DNA of 10,141 bases, from NCBI GenBank assembly GCA_040275425.1, contig JBEOKB010000040.1:1-10141 (forward strand). The letters are read 5' to 3'. Below the pieces are notes generated by a model. It was not told the origin of the DNA and did not search any database. It was given only the letters and a program-made list of their open reading frames with translations. The stretch's first letter is position 1. Every line of letters starts with the position of its first letter. A program made the translations under genes and the position numbers. This document shows, in pieces, positions 6,565 through 10,141 of the stretch. Source of the DNA: Pinisolibacter sp040275425 (GTDB taxonomy: Bacteria > Pseudomonadota > Alphaproteobacteria > Rhizobiales > Ancalomicrobiaceae).

Positions 6565-7493
6565 CGGCCACCTCCCGCGACCACGGTCGACAGCGAGAAG
6601 ACGTCCGACGGGGTCAGCACCAGTTCGACGGCGAAGCGGACGCCGACCGCCAGGATCAGGAGGCCGAGCAGGGCGCGCAGCTGTTCGCCCTTGAGGCGTT
6701 GGCCGATCTGGGCGCCGAACTGGGCGCCGATCACGCCGCCGATCATCAGGAGGAAGGCGAGGACGATGTCGACGGTATGGTTGGTCGCCGCCTGAAGGAA
6801 GGTGGCGAAGGACATGGTCGCGACCATCTGGACGAGCGAGGTGCCGACCACGACCGAGGCGGGCACCTTGAGCAGGTAGATCATCGCCGGGACGATGAGG
6901 AAGCCGCCGCCGATGCCGAGCAGGGTGCCGAGGAAGCCGATGCCGAGGCCGAGCGCGAGCACGGGGATGGCCGAGATCACCAGCCGCGAACGGGGGAAGC
7001 GCACCGGGAAGGGCAGCGAATGGATCAGGCCGTGCTGGCGCAGCTTCTTGGGCGGCTGGGGCGTGTCGGAGCGGTTGGAGAGGATCGTGCCGATCGACTC
7101 CCAGGTCATGAAGGCGCCGATGAAGCCGAGGAAGACGACGTAGCAGAGGCCGATGACCAGATCGAGCTGACCGACGCGGCGCAGGAGCCCGAACACCACG
7201 ACGCCGACGCCGGAGCCGAGCATGCCGCCGATCAGGAGAAACAGCGCGAGCTTCCAGTCGATCAGGCGGCGGCGCCAGTAGTTGAGCGCGCCCGAGGTCG
7301 AGGAGGCGACCACCTGGGCGGAGACCGAGGCGACGGCGACCGCCGGGGAAATGCCGGAGAAGACCAGGAGCGGCGTCAACAGGAAGCCGCCGCCGACCCC
7401 GAACATGCCGGATATGAAGCCGACGGCGGCGCCGACTCCGAAGATCAGGAACATGTCGACCGGCCATTCGGCGATCGGGAGATAGAGTTGCAT
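6561..7493 (-). CDS. TauE/SafE family sulfite/anion exporter
   Basis: This 310-residue inner-membrane permease should have about eight helices. The two family half-repeats are plain: GMFGVGGGFLLTP at 29-41 and GTLLGIGGGFLIVP at 189-202, each opening a bundle of hydrophobic helices. They are joined by a hydrophilic cytoplasmic loop (about 139-170, SNRSDTPQPPKKLRQ). Characterised members move sulfite, sulfoacetate, thiosulfate or other sulfur-containing anions; the substrate here is not determined. The loop is longer than in minimal members, as in the alphaproteobacterial type paired with TIGR02186. ATG 7493 has an AGGGA about five bases upstream. The gene is first of a two-gene operon, and its 142-base upstream spacer carries two palindromes that look like operators. 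Confidence 0.93.
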   Translation of the reverse strand: MQLYLPIAEWPVDMFLIFGVGAAVGFISGMFGVGGGFLLTPLLVFSGISPAVAVASVSAQVVASSTSGALNYWRRRLIDWKLALFLLIGGMLGSGVGVVVFGLLRRVGQLDLVIGLCYVVFLGFIGAFMTWESIGTILSNRSDTPQPPKKLRQHGLIHSLPFPVRFPRSRLVISAIPVLALGLGIGFLGTLLGIGGGFLIVPAMIYLLKVPASVVVGTSLVQMVATMSFATFLQAATNHTVDIVLAFLLMIGGVIGAQFGAQIGQRLKGEQLRALLGLLILAVGVRFAVELVLTPSDVFSLSTVVAGGGR

Positions 7494-7544
7494 CGGTCCC
7501 TACCGCGGGGTCGACGCGCGCGGCGACGCCCCTCTTTCATGCGG

Positions 7545-7580
7545 AACGTCTAATACATTCTTTTCGCATTTGCGAGAAGC
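7545..7580 (-). promoter_or_regulatory. Possible tauE promoter
   Basis: On the minus strand, TTCTCG and TATTAG are spaced 17 bases apart, with TG directly before TATTAG, some 55 bases upstream of the tauE start. The -35 match is poor. Its appeal is position: the left palindrome lies between the two boxes and the right one just upstream, as expected for a repressor that blocks polymerase. Confidence 0.3.
7563..7576. promoter_or_regulatory. Operator-like palindrome 1 before tauE
   Basis: TTCGCA-TT-TGCGAG is an inverted repeat perfect over the inner 12 bases (TCGCA-TT-TGCGA). It is repeated with one arm change 23 bp further on. The arrangement TTC-N8-GA[AG] has the spacing I recall for the ATTC-N8-GAAT sites of the sulfide-sensing ArsR-family repressors SqrR/BigR, which control sulfur-oxidation and TauE/SafE-type genes. 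That assignment is inference. Confidence 0.55.
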
Positions 7581-7585
7581 AGTAT

Positions 7586-7599
7586 TTCGCACCTGCGAA
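7586..7599. promoter_or_regulatory. Operator-like palindrome 2 before tauE
   Basis: TTCGCA-CC-TGCGAA is a perfect 6-bp-arm palindrome with a two-base centre, the same arms as the neighbouring site. Centre-to-centre distance is 23 bp, close to two helical turns, so two dimers could bind on roughly the same face. Confidence 0.6.
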
Positions 7600-7635
7600 C
7601 GAGACAAGTGCGACACCTCGCCCCGGGGGGACGGC

Positions 7636-8736
7636 TCAGCCGCGCAGATCGGGATCGCGGGCGGCCCAGACCTCGGTCCGGGTGCCGACCAGATCGGCGA
7701 GGGAGGCCAGTCCCTCGCGGGCGAGGCGGGCGGAGAGGTGATCGAGGATGCGGCCGACCAGAGTGGGGCCTTCGTAGACGAGGCTCGAGTAGACCTGGAT
7801 CAGGTTCGCTCCGGCGGCGATCTTCTCCCAGGCGGTCTCGCCGGAATCGATGCCGCCGACACCGACGATCGGCATGTCCGGGCCGACGAGACGGCGCATG
7901 CGGGCGAGCACCACGGTGGCGCGATGGAACAGCGGGCGGCCGGAGAGGCCGCCGGTCTCCTTCGCCGTCTCGGTCTCGACCAGTCCCTTGCGATCGAGGG
8001 TGGTGTTGGAGACGATCAGACCGTCGATCCTCTGCTCCAGCGCCTCGGCTGCGACGTCGGCGAGGCCGGCATCGTCGATGTCCGGGGCGATCTTGAGCAG
8101 GACGGGCACGCGGCGGGCGCCGGTCGCGGCGATCTCGTCGCGGGCGGCCAGCGTGCGCGTCAACAGCTCGGCGAGCTGGGCGCGGGCCTGGAGATCGCGC
8201 AGACCGGGGGTGTTGGGCGAGGAGACGTTGACGGTGAAGTAGTCGGCGAGATCGGCGAAGGCGCGGATGCCGGCGACGTAGTCGGCGATGCGATCCTCGG
8301 CGTCCTTGTTGGCGCCGATGTTGACGCCGACCACGCCGCCGCGACCCCGCCGGGCCTCGAGGCGGGCGCGCGCGGCGGCGTGGCCCTGGTTGTTGAAGCC
8401 GAGGCGATTGACGACACCGCGATCGGCGGGCAGGCGGAACATGCGCGGCTTGGGATTGCCGGGTTGGGGCCGGGGCGTCAGCGTGCCGACCTCGACGAAG
8501 CCGAAGCCGAGGGCGAGCAGGGCGTCGGGCACCTCGGCGTTCTTGTCGAAGCCCGCGGCCATGCCGATCGGATTGGGGAAGTCGAGGCCGAACAGCGAGA
8601 CCGCGAGGCGCGGATCGGCCGGACGGCGGCAGCGCGGGGCGAGGCCGGTCGCCAGCGCGCGGATGGTCATGCCGTGCGCGGTCTCGGGATCGACCTTGAA
8701 CACGAGGGGCTTCATCAGGCCGTAGAGGTCGATCAA
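7636..8736 (-). CDS. pyrD: Dihydroorotate dehydrogenase (quinone), class 2
   Basis: The enzyme oxidises dihydroorotate to orotate with FMN and passes electrons to the membrane quinone pool, the fourth step of UMP synthesis. From the TTG at 8736 (366 residues), an N-terminal amphipathic segment (LYGLMKPLVFKVDPETAHG) of the membrane-associated class 2 type leads into the barrel. Seen in order are NPIGMAAGFDKNAE (55-68), VGTLTPRPQPGNPKPR, NRLGFNNQG, the active-site VNVSSPNTPGLR with the class 2 catalytic serine, LLKIAPDIDD, IVSNTT, GVGGIDSG and the FMN phosphate-binding QVYSSLVYEGP. The TTG start is chosen because GGAG lies eight bases upstream, it overlaps the DUF952 stop as TTGA, and it keeps the family-like N-terminus. 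ATG 8715 (359 residues) is the alternative but has no ribosome site. Confidence 0.95.
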   Translation of the reverse strand: MIDLYGLMKPLVFKVDPETAHGMTIRALATGLAPRCRRPADPRLAVSLFGLDFPNPIGMAAGFDKNAEVPDALLALGFGFVEVGTLTPRPQPGNPKPRMFRLPADRGVVNRLGFNNQGHAAARARLEARRGRGGVVGVNIGANKDAEDRIADYVAGIRAFADLADYFTVNVSSPNTPGLRDLQARAQLAELLTRTLAARDEIAATGARRVPVLLKIAPDIDDAGLADVAAEALEQRIDGLIVSNTTLDRKGLVETETAKETGGLSGRPLFHRATVVLARMRRLVGPDMPIVGVGGIDSGETAWEKIAAGANLIQVYSSLVYEGPTLVGRILDHLSARLAREGLASLADLVGTRTEVWAARDPDLRG

Positions 8737-9083
8737 GGGTCCAACTCCGCAAAGAGGTGACGGCCGTCGGGGCCGAGCGGCAGCGGGCGCACCCAGCGCG
8801 CCGCCTTCGGGTCGACGGTGTCGTAGAGATGAGGGAAGAGGGCGCCGCCGCGCGAGGGCTCCCAGCGCAGGCGATCGCCGAAGGCGGCGGCATCGAAGGC
8901 GACGAGGAGAAGATCGCTCTGCCCGGCGAAGTGTTTCGCAGCGGTCTCGCGTACCTGCTCGGCGGTGGAGAAATGGACGAAACCGTCGGCGAGGTCGACC
9001 GGGGCGCCTCGGAAGACCCCCGCCGCCTCGGCGTCGCGCCAGGCTCGGGTCCCGGTGATCTTGTAGATCGTGGTCGTGGTCAT
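8733..9083 (-). CDS. DUF952 family protein
   Basis: This 116-residue cytoplasmic protein has no signal or membrane segment. It begins TTTTIYKITGTRAWRDAEAAG and shows the family core DLADGFVHFSTAEQVRETA, then SDLLLVAFDAAAF and the LRWEPSRGGALFPHLYDTV segment, at normal full length for DUF952. The biochemical function of the family is not established. In alphaproteobacteria it often sits directly before pyrD. Here its TGA overlaps the TTG start of pyrD by four bases, so pyrD expression may depend on its translation. The ATG at 9083 has no strong Shine-Dalgarno; no closer alternative start preserves the conserved N-terminal strand. Confidence 0.9.
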   Translation of the reverse strand: MTTTTIYKITGTRAWRDAEAAGVFRGAPVDLADGFVHFSTAEQVRETAAKHFAGQSDLLLVAFDAAAFGDRLRWEPSRGGALFPHLYDTVDPKAARWVRPLPLGPDGRHLFAELDP

Positions 9084-9434
9084 GCTCGGTTCCGCTGCGC
9101 CGGCTCGCTCGCCCGCCCGCGCGGGCCGACCCTAGTGAAGGTGCCCGGCGCCCGCAAGCGGACATGCGAGCGATCGGCGGACGCATTCGCAACCTCCGAT
9201 TGATTTGCCTCTATCCGTCGAACATGCGAATCGGACAAAGATGATGGAAGATCGGGCCGTCTCTCCGCTTCGCGGAGCGGATCGAAGGACGTCGGCGGCG
9301 GCGACCGGCGATCGGCACCGAATGAAGCGCGATCCGAACCGATCCAGGGAGAAGACCGGCTTCGCGCCAGCGCGCGCGCCCGCGACATCGAGACGGAGGC
9401 GAGACGAATTCTCGCTTCGACGGGAGGCCTCGTG
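9084..9434. other. Gene-free divergent spacer between DUF952-pyrD and the regulator
   Basis: No convincing gene lies in these 351 bases; the open frames here have no recognisable protein character. Contents seen are a 12-base perfect palindrome GCCCGCGCGGGC (9115-9126), an ATTCGCA/TGCGAAT inverted pair (9185-9191 and 9225-9231), a 6-bp hairpin with a three-base loop (9263-9277), and a GCGAGA/TCTCGC hairpin (9399-9415) just before the regulator's ribosome site. A weak minus-strand promoter candidate is entered separately. Confidence 0.6.
9210..9238 (-). promoter_or_regulatory. Weak promoter candidate for DUF952-pyrD
   Basis: On the minus strand TTGTCC (9238-9233) and GATAGA (9215-9210) are 17 bases apart, matching the -35 box at four and the -10 box at three positions. 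It lies about 130 bases upstream of the DUF952 start. A TGCGAAT half-site falls in the spacer. Confidence 0.22.
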
Positions 9435-9700
9435 ATGAAGCACGATCGACTGTGGGCGGCGATCGACGCGATCGCCCTGCGCAACGGTCTCAGTCCGTCC
9501 GGGCTCGCTCGTCGCGCCGGTCTCGACCCGACCGCCTTCAACAAGTCGAAGCGCTTCACCGCCGACGGACGGCCGCGCTGGCCCTCGACCGAATCGGTCG
9601 CCAAGATCCTCAACGCCACCGGCTGCGATCTGATGGAGCTGGTGCGGCTGATGGACGAGGCGGAGGCGGCGCGGGCGGGGGCCGGGCTGCGGGCGCGGGC
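9435..9700 (+). pseudogene. XRE/S24-type transcriptional regulator, only the HTH half present
   Basis: The first ~74 residues are a clear helix-turn-helix of the alphaproteobacterial family that normally continues into an S24/LexA-like peptidase domain: LARRAGLDPTAFNKSKR at 24-40, then DGRPRWPSTESVAKIL at 44-59 and LMELVRLMD ending at 9656. ATG 9435 has a GGGAGG seven bases upstream and is preferred to GTG 9432. After 9656 the expected 'VPLIGFAQAG' start of the S24 domain never appears. The frame instead runs through the antisense of a histidine kinase and stops by chance at 10014-10016. The end given here (9700) is the approximate junction, not a natural stop. It is either truncated in the genome or an artefact of joining two sequences. 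Confidence 0.75.
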
Positions 9701-10141
9701 CACGGGCAGGGTCATCCAGAAGGTGGCGCCCTTATCCACCTCGCTCTCGACCCAGATGCGCCCGCCATGCCCCAGCACGGCCAGGCGGCAGAAGGCCAGC
9801 CCCACCCCCAGCCCGGACGGCATCTTGTTCTTGCCGCGCAGGCGGATGAATTTCTCGAAGATGCGCTCCTGCTCGGAGGGCGGAATGCCCGGGCCGCTGT
9901 CGCGCACCCACATCTTCACCCAGTCGGCGTTTTCCACGCGACCGCCAATCTCGATCTGGCCCTCGGGCGGGGTGAATTTGATCGCATTTTCGAGCAGGTT
10001 GATGAACACGCGGTAGATCATATCCACGTCCACCCAGATGAGGGGCAGGACGCTGTTGGCGTTATTGGTCAGGATCTGCTGACGCGCAGCAGACGCCGGT
10101 TCCACATCGCGGAGCGACTCGCGCACCAGTGCAACCGGGTC
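9701..10141 (-). CDS. Sensor histidine kinase, C-terminal HATPase domain, partial at both ends
   Basis: Read on the minus strand from the right edge, about 147 residues encode the ATP-binding domain of a two-component sensor kinase. They show the N box NLLENAIKF (9974-10000), the G1 box RDSGPGIP (about 9881-9904), the F box IFEKFIRLRG, the G2 box GLGVGLAFCRLAV (about 9777-9815) and the closing strand WVESEVDKGATFWMTLPV. The frame is open to the window edge, so the sensor and dimerisation parts are missing. At the 3' end there is no stop after TLPV; the frame simply runs into the regulator's antisense. GC is visibly lower (two 60-base rows at 53% and 57%), and codons such as AAT, AAA, GAA and ATT are used freely, unlike the rest of the window. 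The style recalls Chloroflexota kinases, but that is an impression from memory. Confidence 0.85.

Noticed and set aside
7621..7630. CCCCGGGG palindrome after pyrD as a terminator
   Set aside because: It has no loop and no T-run, and is simply a short GC palindrome.
9657..10016. C-terminal extension of the regulator to the stop at 10014-10016
   Set aside because: It reads antisense through the conserved ATPase boxes of the kinase and has no S24 features, so it is not a real domain fusion.
9080..10126. A 348-residue minus-strand protein starting as a histidine kinase and running to 9080
   Set aside because: Only the part above ~9701 is kinase. The rest is antisense of the regulator and of the spacer, so this is a junction artefact.
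1..10141. CRISPR arrays, tRNA/rRNA genes, insertion sequences or prophage genes
   Set aside because: I found no regularly spaced identical repeats, no cloverleaf or rRNA-like stretches, no transposase motifs and no terminal inverted repeats.

Overview
The window looks like a contig from a high-GC alphaproteobacterium, most likely Hyphomicrobiales. This rests on very high GC, strong third-position GC bias, an alphaproteobacterial-type set of families (DUF952 before a class 2 pyrD, TauE/SafE followed by a TIGR02186 protein, a ligase-associated helicase with PdeM, and an N-terminal HTH of the S24-type regulator family), and small tyrosine-, glycine- and arginine-rich secreted proteins. The last ~440 bases do not fit. 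They have lower GC, different codon use and an unrelated gene cut at both ends.

Layout, left to right. (1) 1-645 (+): 3' part of a SAM-dependent methyltransferase. (2) 787-2347 (+): three small exported proteins, one lipoprotein and two signal-peptide proteins with a glycine-zipper-like segment. Each is followed by a hairpin. They share modules: two have near-identical signal peptides, and two end in the same 11-residue tail. (3) 2494-5816 (+): a two-gene DNA-repair operon, an Lhr-type ligase-associated DEXH helicase and the PdeM phosphoesterase, overlapping by ATGA. (4) 7493-5776 (-): a TauE/SafE anion exporter and its TIGR02186 membrane-anchored partner, overlapping by GTGA. Two near-identical palindromes (TTCGCA-N2-TGCGAA) lie in front. 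(5) 9083-7636 (-): DUF952 and quinone-type dihydroorotate dehydrogenase, overlapping by TTGA. (6) 9084-9434: a gene-free divergent spacer. (7) 9435 to ~9700 (+): the N-terminal HTH of an S24-type regulator that breaks off. (8) ~9701-10141 (-): ATPase domain of an unrelated sensor histidine kinase, with no stop codon of its own and open to the window edge.

Functional themes are DNA damage processing (helicase plus PdeM, with the usual ligase and exonuclease not here), probable sulfur-anion export (TauE plus TIGR02186, possibly under a sulfide-sensing repressor), pyrimidine synthesis (pyrD), and a small locus of envelope proteins of unknown role. The best candidates for something undescribed are the shared C-terminal tail PS[VI]NTFRNGSR in two neighbouring exported proteins and the paired operator-like palindromes before tauE. 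The right-end regulator/kinase junction is striking but is more likely an assembly chimera or recombination scar than a new gene fusion.
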